The notes: generated from the sequence alone by a model not told the origin. A stretch of DNA of 64,000 nucleotides from CAYYYG01 sp964490875 (GCA_964490875.1 CAZBEF010000003.1:62001-126000), one strand, 5' to 3'. Shown: positions 15,862-24,953, numbered from the stretch's first letter. Made by a program: numbers and translations.

Positions 15862-17730
15862 TTATATTTTTGGCTCCAATCTGGGGAGGGAGAACACAAA
15901 TGTTGAACCTTTATTCTCTTCAGAAGATTCAAGGTAGATCATACCGCCCATGTTTTCAACAAATTTTTTGCTTATGTACAAACCTAATCCAGTGCCCCGG
16001 TTGGAGTCATGAGCTAATATATTTTCATCAGCCTGCTTAAATTTCCGGAATAGAAACTTTTGATTGGCCTGCGAAATACCCGTGCCGGTATCCTTAACTC
16101 TTACTGTCGTGTAATGATCTTTTTCTTCAACGTTTACTGTAACTCCGCCTGTTTCCGTAAACTTAATCGCATTCCCAATCAGATTCACCAGAACTTGTTT
16201 TGTCCGATCCCGGTCTGCCAGGGTAAGGCGAAGTGATTGATTCTTATTTTCAAAAGTAAGGAATATATTTTTTTGTTCTGCCAGACTTTTGATTTCCTGT
16301 ATAACTTCGGCAATAAGTTCGGCAATGGGGAACGGCTCAATATTAAATGTCATTCGTCCTTGCTCAATGCGTGAAACATTTAAAAAGTCGTTAACAATAT
16401 CTATCAGACGGTTTGCCGACTGGTCAATAAATCCAATAAGAGTAGGAATATCGCCTTCGGACATTTCTTTTGTATAATGGCTTTTCAAAATTGAAACAGA
16501 TCCGCGGATTGCAGTAAGTGGTGTCCGCAATTCATGCGAAGCAATGGCGAAAAATTCATCCTTTGTCCGTTCGAGTTTTTTGGAAATAGTAATGTCATCA
16601 ATCAGAATCACGCTGCCGATATACTCTTTAGCCGGTTCATGAATAAAAATGGGCGAAACACTGATTCTAAGAATATTGCTGTTCCAATCAACTTCGCGAA
16701 GTTCTATCGGCGCGCCTTCATTTTTACTCTGTTCAATAAACACACTGAAATTGAAGCTGTTTGTCAGCTGTTCTTCTATCTGCTTAATGGTTTGAGTGTC
16801 ATCATTTATTTTCAGAATGGTTTTAGCCGCCGCATTAATGATCAGAATAGTATTGGTAACATCGGTCATTATAAATCCCAGTGATAGGCCAGAAACAGAT
16901 GCTATCAGTTTAGCTTCAAGTGTTTGCGCCGATTTTTCGGCAAGCTTGCGTCGAAGTTTTTCTTCGGCGGCAACCATTGCCTGTTTTTCCAGGTCATTAC
17001 GGGTCATATAGGTGAGTTTCTCACGCTCAAGAATGCCGTGGGGAATAATTTGCAGATAGTGCGATACTAAATCATAAGTGTATGTTTCTTTTATATATTG
17101 ATAATGCTGAAGAGTTAGGTCAAGAACAATATTTTCTCCAAATGCTCCAGCAATATGTTGAAACAACGCATCGTTCAGCTTCTGAAATAAGGAAGTGAGT
17201 TCTGCCGCCGTAACATCGGGTAGTTCGCGGTACAGGTAGGTTAATTTTTTTTGATCCTTTATAGAAAGCCCTTCAAATTTTGTGCCGGCAACAACAGAAT
17301 CCACAAGATTCTGAAGGCCTTTCATCCCAACCTGTTTAATAATGTATTCAGCTAATTTCCGAGTGTAAGAAGAGTACAACAAAAATAATTGCTGAATTTC
17401 CGGTAAAAAACATAGCTGGAACGGGATGGGAAGAGAATAAATATCGAATTTTGTTCGGATTTCTTTGCGTAGACTTTCTTTTGTATAAGGCCGTTGTACT
17501 ACAAGCGGTTCATTCCGCGAAATGAATTCTTCCAAAGCAAGATAGGTTTGAATGATAGTATTTAAACGGGATCGGAAGTCTAAATTGAGGGATTTTTCAT
17601 ATTTATCATTGATCTGATTTATCAAATCTTCGCGTGCAATAATATTTCGTGTATATACAACAATCTGGTCAGCTATTTCAGCGGTTGAATTCTTATGCTG
17701 AGTTGGGTTTAGAAATGAAAAGATCCCCAT
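15862..17730 (-). CDS. Soluble PAS-containing sensor histidine kinase
   Basis: 622 residues with no transmembrane helix. The order is: an unusual N-terminal helical region (1-240) of unknown family; a short coiled coil (245-275); a PAS domain (about 280-385, GLSLGFIMTDVTNTILIIN); a HisKA dimerisation helix with phosphoacceptor His399 in FAIASHELRTPLTAIRG; and a HATPase domain with the N box VLVNLIGNAIKFTE, G1 DTGTGIS and G2 GTGLGLYIS. It is a complete kinase. It is divergent from a multi-helix membrane protein and a stand-alone receiver at 17790-18970, which are obvious candidates for its partner and substrate. The input signal is unknown. Confidence 0.92.
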   Translation of the reverse strand: MGIFSFLNPTQHKNSTAEIADQIVVYTRNIIAREDLINQINDKYEKSLNLDFRSRLNTIIQTYLALEEFISRNEPLVVQRPYTKESLRKEIRTKFDIYSLPIPFQLCFLPEIQQLFLLYSSYTRKLAEYIIKQVGMKGLQNLVDSVVAGTKFEGLSIKDQKKLTYLYRELPDVTAAELTSLFQKLNDALFQHIAGAFGENIVLDLTLQHYQYIKETYTYDLVSHYLQIIPHGILEREKLTYMTRNDLEKQAMVAAEEKLRRKLAEKSAQTLEAKLIASVSGLSLGFIMTDVTNTILIINAAAKTILKINDDTQTIKQIEEQLTNSFNFSVFIEQSKNEGAPIELREVDWNSNILRISVSPIFIHEPAKEYIGSVILIDDITISKKLERTKDEFFAIASHELRTPLTAIRGSVSILKSHYTKEMSEGDIPTLIGFIDQSANRLIDIVNDFLNVSRIEQGRMTFNIEPFPIAELIAEVIQEIKSLAEQKNIFLTFENKNQSLRLTLADRDRTKQVLVNLIGNAIKFTETGGVTVNVEEKDHYTTVRVKDTGTGISQANQKFLFRKFKQADENILAHDSNRGTGLGLYISKKFVENMGGMIYLESSEENKGSTFVFSLPRLEPKI

Positions 17731-17789
17731 ACTATATTGACATCTTATAAAAGAAAAGACTATACTAATTTACAATATCAAACTATCTT

Positions 17790-18605
17790 ATGAAATTCCA
17801 CCGACTCTTATATTTGTATTGTTTCATAACGATTTTACTGTTTGCTGTTATATGGGACGCATGGCTTTATACTCTACCTAATCATAATACAGTCTGGAAT
17901 TATGTCTACAATCTTATTTACGGAACGATGTTCTTATTAGCGGGTGCAATTTCGGTCATGTATGCATCTGATTTTGGATTTAGGACGAATCTGGGGAAAA
18001 TGATTCTGTTTTTTGGATTTGGAATGATATTCGATTGGGCAGGCGGTATGATATGGGTTTATTATAATCTAATTTTGTCAGTCCGAATTCCATATCCGTC
18101 TTTTGCTGATGCGTCATATATGCTGTTTGCCCCGTGTTTTGTTATCGGCGCATTGTATATGATTCAGTTATATCAAACGCAGATTACCAGGCGTCTTATT
18201 ATTGATTCAATAGTTATAATCTTTTTAGCATTCATAACTATTTTTGGACTTTTTGCCCGGCCGGATCTTTCAGCCGGACTGTCGTTTGTTGAAAAATTTA
18301 CTAATATTTATTATCCGTTTAGCGATGTGATTTTTGCTTCGATGGCGCTTATTGTACTTCGTGTTGGCCGCGGAAAAGCTCATCCAAGTCTGTATATATT
18401 TACCGTTGGCATTGCATTACAAACCATAGCAGATTTATTATTCGCCTATAGGAGCGCACTCGGAGTTTATTGGAATGGTGATATCTCCGATTTGTTTTAT
18501 ACGGTGAGTGCTTTTATAATAAGTATCGGTATGATTGAAATTATAAATAGTTTATATAAAGCTATTCCGCTGGAAAATTTATCAGTTGCCTCACCAAAAC
18601 CATGA
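17790..18605 (+). CDS. Multi-helix membrane sensor-like protein
   Basis: 271 residues with about eight hydrophobic helices and few polar loops, for example LLYLYCFITILLFAVIWDAWLY at the N-terminus and ISDLFYTVSAFIISIGMIEI near the end. The pattern resembles the membrane-embedded sensory halves attached to histidine kinases or diguanylate cyclases, but no output domain follows. The stop overlaps the next start as ATGA, so it is co-translated with a receiver protein. It may supply the membrane input to the soluble kinase encoded divergently. That division of labour is inference. Confidence 0.7.
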   Translation: MKFHRLLYLYCFITILLFAVIWDAWLYTLPNHNTVWNYVYNLIYGTMFLLAGAISVMYASDFGFRTNLGKMILFFGFGMIFDWAGGMIWVYYNLILSVRIPYPSFADASYMLFAPCFVIGALYMIQLYQTQITRRLIIDSIVIIFLAFITIFGLFARPDLSAGLSFVEKFTNIYYPFSDVIFASMALIVLRVGRGKAHPSLYIFTVGIALQTIADLLFAYRSALGVYWNGDISDLFYTVSAFIISIGMIEIINSLYKAIPLENLSVASPKP

Positions 18606-18970
18606 AAAAAGTACTCATTATCGAAGATGACAGTTCAATCGCAGGGTTATATAAGATAGTTTTTACGAAGAGCAATTATGAAGTTGAGATAGGGGAAAAT
18701 GGTATAGAAGGAATGGCAAAAGCGCGAAGTTTTAATCCGGATATGATTTTATTGGATATTATGATGCCTAAAATGAACGGTATCCAGGTTATTCACCAGT
18801 TGAAAGCAGACCAGACGTTAAAACATATTCCCGTGATTGCTATTTCAAACCTTACCGAAGCATCTGCAGAAAAGGAAATGCTTTCATCAGGAGTCATTAA
18901 ATTTATAGTGAAAAGCCAGTTTCTGCCAGATCAAATAGTGAAAATTGTAAATGATTATTTTGCTAAATAA
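18602..18970 (+). CDS. Single-domain response regulator (CheY-like)
   Basis: 122 residues, receiver domain only. The acidic pair is in IEDDSS, the phosphoacceptor Asp52 in ILLDIMMPKMNG, and the conserved Lys in IVKSQ. There is no DNA-binding or enzymatic output domain. It shares LLDIMMPKMNG with the receiver at 46134, so the two are probably paralogues. Translation is coupled to the membrane protein by ATGA overlap. Its 3' end overlaps the convergent hydrolase gene by 16 bases. The likely phosphodonor is the adjacent kinase. Confidence 0.9.
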   Translation: MKKVLIIEDDSSIAGLYKIVFTKSNYEVEIGENGIEGMAKARSFNPDMILLDIMMPKMNGIQVIHQLKADQTLKHIPVIAISNLTEASAEKEMLSSGVIKFIVKSQFLPDQIVKIVNDYFAK

Positions 18971-20040
18971 TTCTTGTAGAATTCTACTGTATTGTCCATT
19001 GCTGCATTGAAACTTGCTCCCGAAATATTGTGTCCGCCGGTTGAATATTCATACAGCTTATGAGGGATTGTCGTTTTATCGAGCAATTCATTTAAATCGC
19101 GGCTATAGCCTATGTTCACAACTGCATCATCAACAGCATGATGAATTTGGATGGCGCTTTTTACATCACTTAAGTAATTGGTTGGGGCAACTAACTTCCA
19201 AAATTCGTTATCAGCGTCAAATTGTCCGTATGTGTCAAATAATAGTTTTCGCCTTCTTTGTCGTTCCGTATTGTTTGCCGGGGGAGAATAACTTGCATCG
19301 TTAATGCCGTACTTCTGCATATCCTGGTATGAATATACAGCACCCGCCCAAATCACAACAGCGGGAATATCTTTTTTTACCACGGTGCTGCGTAGAAGGA
19401 CATTCCCAGCCATACTATGCCCCCATAATCCAATTTTATTTGCGTTTACAAAAGAACTGGCCTGCAGTGCTGAATATGCATTGAGAGTATCAACAACATA
19501 ATCCGAACCATAATATCCGCCGCCCGGTTCACCGCCAGATTTTCCATGTCCCCGCAAGTCTATTTTAAACACTACAAATCCATTTCGTGCTAAATAATCC
19601 ACATATGCAGAATAGGGTGCGCCCAATGTTTCATACTGAGAAGGCGGAATATATCCATGTACAAACACAATCGCAGGCCAGCCGTCTTTTGGCGGCTCAC
19701 CGGCCGGTTGTGTAAGCATTCCATGAATGGTAAATCCATCCGAATCATAGCTGGTTGTATAGGTTCTATATTGTTCATTTGAATTTACCAGCTCGAGTAC
19801 ATCCAAACTGCTTTCATACGAACGGTTTCGCAGGTAGGGGACTGTCATCTCCTGAAAGGGAAAAGGAGTTGGTGTCAGGCCTACTGTTTTTGTATTCTCA
19901 GTTTGAGTTGAAGGCGCCATGCTCTTTTCTTCAGTATGTTGTTTATTAAGCGCAAACACAATTCCACTGATTGCAATCACCATCATTGCAACAATAATTA
20001 ATATCAAAATTTTTTTATGGGCAAATAAATTTTGTGACAT
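18955..20040 (-). CDS. Membrane-anchored alpha/beta hydrolase (prolyl oligopeptidase S9-like)
   Basis: 361 residues. An N-terminal signal anchor (about 10-31) is followed by a Thr/Pro-rich stretch and an alpha/beta hydrolase domain. Visible motifs are FVHGYIPP (oxyanion region), DLRGHGKSGG, the nucleophile elbow G-H-S209-M-A-G-N, and the catalytic His in STGGHNISG near the end. The domain resembles S9 dipeptidyl-peptidase or acyl-aminoacyl-peptidase catalytic domains without the propeller. It is probably an exported peptidase or esterase; the substrate is unknown. The start codon ATG follows an open upstream region shared with the divergent beta-lactamase-like gene. Confidence 0.85.
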   Translation of the reverse strand: MSQNLFAHKKILILIIVAMMVIAISGIVFALNKQHTEEKSMAPSTQTENTKTVGLTPTPFPFQEMTVPYLRNRSYESSLDVLELVNSNEQYRTYTTSYDSDGFTIHGMLTQPAGEPPKDGWPAIVFVHGYIPPSQYETLGAPYSAYVDYLARNGFVVFKIDLRGHGKSGGEPGGGYYGSDYVVDTLNAYSALQASSFVNANKIGLWGHSMAGNVLLRSTVVKKDIPAVVIWAGAVYSYQDMQKYGINDASYSPPANNTERQRRRKLLFDTYGQFDADNEFWKLVAPTNYLSDVKSAIQIHHAVDDAVVNIGYSRDLNELLDKTTIPHKLYEYSTGGHNISGASFNAAMDNTVEFYKNYLAK

Positions 20041-20121
20041 GTCTTACAGTATAAAAAATTTTTTGTTAAAAATGTGCTGCTTACTAGTAGCATTGAACCG
20101 CAAAACATGCTATATTTTTTT

Positions 20122-21177
20122 ATGCTTTTTTATGACTATCATCACACTTCAGATTCAGTAAACTATACTCCGCTTAATATTCCTCGTCTGCGCAGAATTT
20201 ACAATCAAAAAAGTTTTTTTCAAAATCTTATTGCGATTCCTGTGTTTATTATTATTGCAGCGGTCGCATTGTCCTTCTTCATTAAAACCGCCCATCCCAA
20301 CGCCGAATATGTCCAGGCAGATACGGAAAATATTCATCGCACCGTTATTCCTTCACCGACAGTGTTTATACAATCAGTTTTATCAGAACAGCACCACGAA
20401 GCACCTTCATCGGCTCTTGAGCAGGTGGTGGAAGATGCACTGGACGGAACAAAAGGACTGTATGGCATTGCCATAAGAAATATTAAAACAGGAGAAAGTT
20501 ACTATAAAAATGAACATCAAAAATTCCAATCGGCGAGTTTGTACAAAGTATGGATAATGGCAGTCGTATATAAGCAGATTGCAGAAGGAAAACTATCGCT
20601 AGATGATACACTATCGGGCGATATAGCCGATTTAAACCGAAGATTTGATATCGCAACAGAATCTGCAGAACTCACCGAAGGATCGGTTACATTTACAGTT
20701 TCAAACGCGCTGGAGGAAATGATCACCAATTCCCATAATTATGCAGCGATGCTGCTTACTGCAAAAGTAGGGCTGTCGAAAGTAGCCGATTTTCTTGAGG
20801 CAAATGGACTTCACGATTCTAATATAGGGCAACCTCCTCGAACAACTCCTTCGGATATGGCGATTTTTTTTGAAAAATTGTATCGAGGTGAACTTAACGA
20901 TGCTCCCCATTCTATAGAAATGATTCAGCTGCTGAAAAGACAGAATCTAAACAATATTATTCCAAAATATCTTCCGGAGGGGATCGAAATTGCGCATAAA
21001 ACCGGACAGATCTATTCGGTTGCCCATGACGCCGGAATTATTTTTTCTATTAAAGGGGACTATATTTTTGTCGGGATGTCCGACAGTAATTTTTATCCGG
21101 ATGCCGAAGAAAGAATTGCTCGAGTTTCTGAGTCGGTATATAACTATTTTCAACAGACAAGAGATCTAGAAAAATAA
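20122..21177 (+). CDS. Exported class A beta-lactamase-like serine hydrolase
   Basis: About 351 residues from ATG 20122; the frame is open upstream to GTG 20074. I prefer 20122 because TATATT ends 5 bases before it, as at other leaderless genes here, but the choice is weak. One signal-anchor helix (about 38-54) leads to a class A fold. Its motifs are SxxK at S139-LY-K142, S204-H-N206 in place of SDN, and K293-T-G295. TTPSDMAIFF fits the helix after the omega loop, but I see no clear Glu166 equivalent. It may therefore be a D,D-peptidase-like or inactive relative rather than a true beta-lactamase. A decayed copy of its 3' end lies at about 22035-22165. Confidence 0.8.
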   Translation: MLFYDYHHTSDSVNYTPLNIPRLRRIYNQKSFFQNLIAIPVFIIIAAVALSFFIKTAHPNAEYVQADTENIHRTVIPSPTVFIQSVLSEQHHEAPSSALEQVVEDALDGTKGLYGIAIRNIKTGESYYKNEHQKFQSASLYKVWIMAVVYKQIAEGKLSLDDTLSGDIADLNRRFDIATESAELTEGSVTFTVSNALEEMITNSHNYAAMLLTAKVGLSKVADFLEANGLHDSNIGQPPRTTPSDMAIFFEKLYRGELNDAPHSIEMIQLLKRQNLNNIIPKYLPEGIEIAHKTGQIYSVAHDAGIIFSIKGDYIFVGMSDSNFYPDAEERIARVSESVYNYFQQTRDLEK

Positions 21178-21190
21178 TGGGATAATAATG

Positions 21191-21973
21191 CTACATGTCT
21201 TCGATAATAGGAGAAGAGTCATTGGTAGTATATCCTTCAATATCTATAAGATGAATTGGCGTATTTTTTCTCTCATCAATGCTCAGAAACGACGGAAGCA
21301 TAAATTGCCGGGACAAAAGATCTGTTGGTTTAATACCATTATTTTCAAATAACTTACGGAGGGCATCTCGAACTGAGGAAACTTCGTCTGGAAAAAGAGG
21401 AGGCAAACCCCGAATATTTTCATAGATCATGATTTTATTTCCTGTCTCCTTCTCCATAAGACCAACAAGTGGTTCAGCTAATTGAACAGTCCCATATCCA
21501 ATTTTTTCTGCCAGCTCTTTCAGGTATTCTGCATTGTCTTTAAATATTTTTTGAATCCTTTGTCCTAAAATAATTTCATTTGAAAGACTGTAAAGAGCGC
21601 GAATGGTTCGTTCGTCATAATTGCCACTCCAGTCATTATTAGCAATTCGTTCTTTCATTTGAGATGGAGTTACTACAGTCTTAAGCTTCGCAACAAAATT
21701 TGCACGAGGCAGCTGATCATATAAAAATACACTCGTTCTTACAAATTCACTTCCCGGTTTAGGATTAAACTGATCGTTATCTGTAGGATTAGTGTTCTGC
21801 GGCTTATATTGCCATGAATCTGGATATCCTTGTAGTTTTTCAATGATTGTTCTTATTTTCTCCTGATCGATTGCAGTATTGATATATTGAATATACGCTC
21901 CTGCATCACGTCTTTCTATACCAGCCATCGTACTTTTACCTTCAGATTTTATATCGTTTTCAGATCCTTCCAT
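21191..21973 (-). CDS. Hypothetical protein with faint kinase-like C-terminal half
   Basis: 260 residues, soluble. The N-terminal half is rich in Asn/Gln and charged residues. The C-terminal half has features that recall a small-molecule kinase C-lobe: GNKIMIYENIRGL (hinge-like), PPLFPDEVSSVRDALRKLFENNG, and PIHLIDIEGYT (a DxE strand like the DFG position of aminoglycoside phosphotransferases). The HxD catalytic loop is not convincing and no Gly-rich loop is seen, so an active kinase is not supported. The gene may also start at the Met of STMAGIERR. It converges on the beta-lactamase-like gene. Confidence 0.5.
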   Translation of the reverse strand: MEGSENDIKSEGKSTMAGIERRDAGAYIQYINTAIDQEKIRTIIEKLQGYPDSWQYKPQNTNPTDNDQFNPKPGSEFVRTSVFLYDQLPRANFVAKLKTVVTPSQMKERIANNDWSGNYDERTIRALYSLSNEIILGQRIQKIFKDNAEYLKELAEKIGYGTVQLAEPLVGLMEKETGNKIMIYENIRGLPPLFPDEVSSVRDALRKLFENNGIKPTDLLSRQFMLPSFLSIDERKNTPIHLIDIEGYTTNDSSPIIEDM

Positions 21974-22034
21974 AATATTTCTAAGCTTCCATTTATTTTA
22001 ACATATTAATGTATAGTCCAATTTTTATTCATAA

Positions 22035-22165
22035 AAATAATAGTTTTTTCTCAGTCAAAGATAGAGAAAGCGGCTTCTATCAGTATTCGGAAGAAAGAAT
22101 CGCGGGTATCGGAAGCAGTATTTAATTATTTTGATGGACAGAATGGAATTATCTGCTATGTTTGA
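22035..22165 (+). pseudogene. Decayed 3' fragment of a second beta-lactamase-like gene
   Basis: The DNA between 22080 and 22150 translates as FYQYSEERIA and, after restoring one missing base, RVSEAVFNYFDGQ. The intact neighbour ends FYPDAEERIARVSESVYNYFQQ. The match runs about 23 codons with one frameshift and is on the same strand as the intact copy, about 1 kb upstream. Weaker similarity to the preceding IIFSIKG segment extends to about 22035. No upstream catalytic motifs survive. Confidence 0.65.
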
Positions 22166-22232
22166 TCACAAATAATCCACCAGCTATTACCAGGAGAATA
22201 AGTGCTCCAAGATACCACGGTAAATATTCCAT
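22149..22232 (-). CDS. Membrane micropeptide, 27 residues
   Basis: The frame encodes MEYLPWYLGALILLVIAGG followed by LFVIKHSR and TAA. The start lies one base after the stop of the 70-residue membrane protein upstream on the same strand, which suggests a two-gene operon. It is a single hydrophobic helix with an aromatic head and basic tail. Its 3' end overlaps the beta-lactamase remnant, so it is less certain than the micropeptide at 7565. Confidence 0.4.
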   Translation of the reverse strand: MEYLPWYLGALILLVIAGGLFVIKHSR

Positions 22233-22233
22233 A

Positions 22234-22446
22234 TCAATGTTTGATGAAATCACTTATAAAATAACTGAAACAATAACAGAGAGTTGTAAGAGTAATTCCA
22301 AGAACATATATAATTATAGAAAAACTATTTTTTGATAAAAAAGGTGTAAAAATTAACGCTCCTGCAATAATATTTCCCAGTTCCATTAATTTCTCAGATA
22401 ATCGTTTTCTAAATTCAGGTGAAAATTTCACTGTTACTCCAATCAT
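22234..22446 (-). CDS. Small two-helix membrane protein, 70 residues
   Basis: A positively charged head (MIGVTVKFSPEFRKRLSEK) is followed by two helices (LGNIIAGALIFTPFL and IIIYVLGITLTTLCYCFSYFI). The head plus two-helix layout recalls a common uncharacterised family of small membrane proteins. A micropeptide start follows after one base. The function is unknown. Confidence 0.6.
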   Translation of the reverse strand: MIGVTVKFSPEFRKRLSEKLMELGNIIAGALIFTPFLSKNSFSIIIYVLGITLTTLCYCFSYFISDFIKH

Positions 22447-22532
22447 ATTCTACTTAACCATACCATGGTATTGTAACGATTACCATGGACTATAATCTGC
22501 ATTTGTGAAGAATCAGAGCCTTTCGTCAATAT

Positions 22533-22751
22533 TTATTTAGATGTATTAGAAGGCAAGAGGAGTCTCACAATTTCGATATCTTTTATTTTATTGTTTTCTA
22601 GCGTCTCGGTTTTTGCAGAAACTATACTGGTAAATCCATGTATATCGTTTTGATTTCTCACAACCGGATACGTCCGGCTGATCATATACGAGAACCCCAA
22701 GATAAACAGAATTATTATCATCAATTTTGCGAGCCTTAATAGGGTGCTCAT
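22533..22751 (-). CDS. Small membrane-anchored protein downstream of kup
   Basis: 72 residues. One N-terminal helix (LAKLMIIILFILGFSYMI) leads to an exported polar tail with KTETLENNKIKDIEIVRLLL. The start is 5 bases after the kup stop on the same strand, so it is almost certainly co-transcribed with kup. It could be a small accessory subunit. No family is known to me. Confidence 0.6.
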   Translation of the reverse strand: MSTLLRLAKLMIIILFILGFSYMISRTYPVVRNQNDIHGFTSIVSAKTETLENNKIKDIEIVRLLLPSNTSK

Positions 22752-22756
22752 ATATT

Positions 22757-24685
22757 TTATTTAATAGTTACCGGTATGGTTTCAATTGTGAGGGGCTGAT
22801 CAATTCCCAGGCCAAAGTATTCATCAGCATGCTGGGTGTTTCTCAACATAAAATCATAGATTTTGAACTGTATTTGTTTGATTTTTGAAGTAAGTTCATG
22901 TTGGGTTATTCGCTCATACATGGCATGAATGAGCCATTGTTTATGGTCTTCTTCGATTTTTATTAAATGATGCTGGGCCAGTTCATCCATTATTTCTTCG
23001 ACATTCGGATCTTCCATAAATCCGAAGTTTACTTTCACGGTAGTAATACACCCTTTCAGTTCATCATTGTAGAAATTCTTAATTTCGTATCGTTCTTCAT
23101 GAATATGCGGTTCTCGTTTCAAAACCACCGTCAAAAGAATAAGATCTCTCGGCAGCATACCATATCTATTAATAAACATCTGCTTTAAGGTCGGCAGTTT
23201 ATCTTTGACCGATTCAACAGGATCAGGAGTCATAACCACAATGGTCCGCGGCAAAAATTCATTAGAACTTTTCTTTAAATCAATCAGTTCGCTCATGGTC
23301 ATGGTAGGATAGCTGCTGAATTCGCGGAGTGTATGCTTTCGGCCCCATTGCCAGGTTTTCATAATAAGCAGTACAAGCAGACCTATTGAAAGAGGTACGT
23401 ATCCTCCTTCAAAAAGTTTCAGAGAATTGGCCGAAAGAAAGATTAAATCTACGGCGGCAAGCGGCACAAATAATCCGTATGCAGCAAATTTATTCCATTT
23501 CCACACATGTTCCGCCACCAAAACCATCGACACAGATGTCACGAGCATTACTCCGGAAACAGCTAAGCCGTATGCACCAGCAAGCCGAGAGCTGGATTGA
23601 AAACTCAAAACAAGCAGCACACAGCCAACGTATAAAGCCCAGTTAACCGCAGGAACATAAATTTGCCCTTCATGCTCGTGGTGAGTATGAATAATTTTTG
23701 TATAGGGAAATAGACCAAGTGATATCGCCTGAGTGATAAGAGAAAATGCTCCCGAAATGAGTGCTTGTGAAGCGATAATTGTGGCTGCTGTTGCCAAAAT
23801 TACCATTGGAATCAAAACTATGCGCGGCACCATACTATAAAAGATATTTTCGTTTATTATTTTCTCTCCGCCTAATACATACGCGCCCTGCCCTAAATAA
23901 TTTAAAAGCAGCGAAGGATATACCAATGCGAACCAGCTGAATCGGATAGGGGAACGGCCGAAATGTCCCATATCGGCGTACATGGCCTCACCGCCTGTCA
24001 CAACAAGCATTACAGAACCTAAAATAAGAAAAATCATATGAATATTCTGGCTCATTATAAACTCGACTGCATATACGGGATTAACAGCCTTCAGAATATT
24101 GGGATGTGCAATAATTTGTTTGCCTCCTAACACGGCAATTGATACAAACCAAATAATAATGATAGGGCCGAACAGCTTGCCAATTTTAGACGTTCCGCTA
24201 CTTTGAATGAAGAAAAGCGCTGTCAATATTCCAATAGTAATCGGAACTACAAACGGCGAGAATGTTTCTGTTACAACCTTTAGCCCTTCAACAGCAGAAA
24301 CGACACTAATTGCCGGGGTTATTATTCCATCACCAAATAGCAAACCAGCAGCCAGAATAAGTAATGCTGCAATAACCGCCTTACTTTTCGTATTTAGTTT
24401 TTTTAGTAAACCATATAAAGCAAACACGCCGCCTTCACCATCATTGTCTGCTTTGAGAACGAAAATAACATATTTGAATGACACAATAATAGTCAGCGCC
24501 CATAAAACCAAACTGGTGAAACCGAGCACATCTGCCTGAGTGATGTGATGTTTGAGATGTTGATATATTTCATTTACTGAATAAAGCGGGGAAGTGCCAA
24601 TATCACCGTATACAACTCCCAGTGCACCTAAAGAAAGAACTAAAAACTTGTTAAAAGAAGAGCCGTTAGTTTTTTTTGAAGACAT
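22757..24685 (-). CDS. kup: Kup-type potassium transporter
   Basis: 642 residues, the usual Kup length. The N-terminal signature LGVVYGDIGTSPLYS (about 18-32) is followed by about twelve membrane helices, including LLFGDGIITPAISVVSAVEG and LGQGAYVLGG, and a cytoplasmic C-terminal domain of about 170 residues. Kup proteins are K+/H+ symporters of the HAK/KUP/KT family. A small membrane protein follows after 5 bases. The upstream region carries TATACT about 50 bases before the ATG and, farther on, a perfect 9-bp inverted repeat that may be an operator. Confidence 0.96.
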   Translation of the reverse strand: MSSKKTNGSSFNKFLVLSLGALGVVYGDIGTSPLYSVNEIYQHLKHHITQADVLGFTSLVLWALTIIVSFKYVIFVLKADNDGEGGVFALYGLLKKLNTKSKAVIAALLILAAGLLFGDGIITPAISVVSAVEGLKVVTETFSPFVVPITIGILTALFFIQSSGTSKIGKLFGPIIIIWFVSIAVLGGKQIIAHPNILKAVNPVYAVEFIMSQNIHMIFLILGSVMLVVTGGEAMYADMGHFGRSPIRFSWFALVYPSLLLNYLGQGAYVLGGEKIINENIFYSMVPRIVLIPMVILATAATIIASQALISGAFSLITQAISLGLFPYTKIIHTHHEHEGQIYVPAVNWALYVGCVLLVLSFQSSSRLAGAYGLAVSGVMLVTSVSMVLVAEHVWKWNKFAAYGLFVPLAAVDLIFLSANSLKLFEGGYVPLSIGLLVLLIMKTWQWGRKHTLREFSSYPTMTMSELIDLKKSSNEFLPRTIVVMTPDPVESVKDKLPTLKQMFINRYGMLPRDLILLTVVLKREPHIHEERYEIKNFYNDELKGCITTVKVNFGFMEDPNVEEIMDELAQHHLIKIEEDHKQWLIHAMYERITQHELTSKIKQIQFKIYDFMLRNTQHADEYFGLGIDQPLTIETIPVTIK

Positions 24686-24795
24686 AGCAGGCTTAAAAAA
24701 ATATTAATTTTAAATTAGATAATTTTAGATAGTATAGCATAAATATGTACAATTTACTCAGATGATATGTAGTTGTGAGTCAAGTTTTAAAAAAA

Positions 24796-24815
24796 GTGAA
24801 TCACAAGTGATTCAC
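24796..24815. promoter_or_regulatory. Perfect inverted repeat between kup and the membrane regulator gene
   Basis: GTGAATCAC-AA-GTGATTCAC: two 9-base arms and a 2-base spacer, in the 268-base gap upstream of kup and downstream of the membrane regulator. The short spacer makes an RNA hairpin unlikely, so a dimeric DNA-binding protein is the better explanation. The half-site spacing differs from the TGTGA-N6-TCACA boxes, so it is probably not a site for the same regulator. Confidence 0.5.
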
Positions 24816-24953
24816 ATTACTTTTCAGTATAAATATCCACTCAAAATGGCATGTACATATTTTAAATGCATTTTTTGCAGGTAGAATTTCTGTTATTATA
24901 AAAGTTTGGCAAAAAAATCTCTGCAATGTAGTGAAAGGAATAATAGGGAGAGT

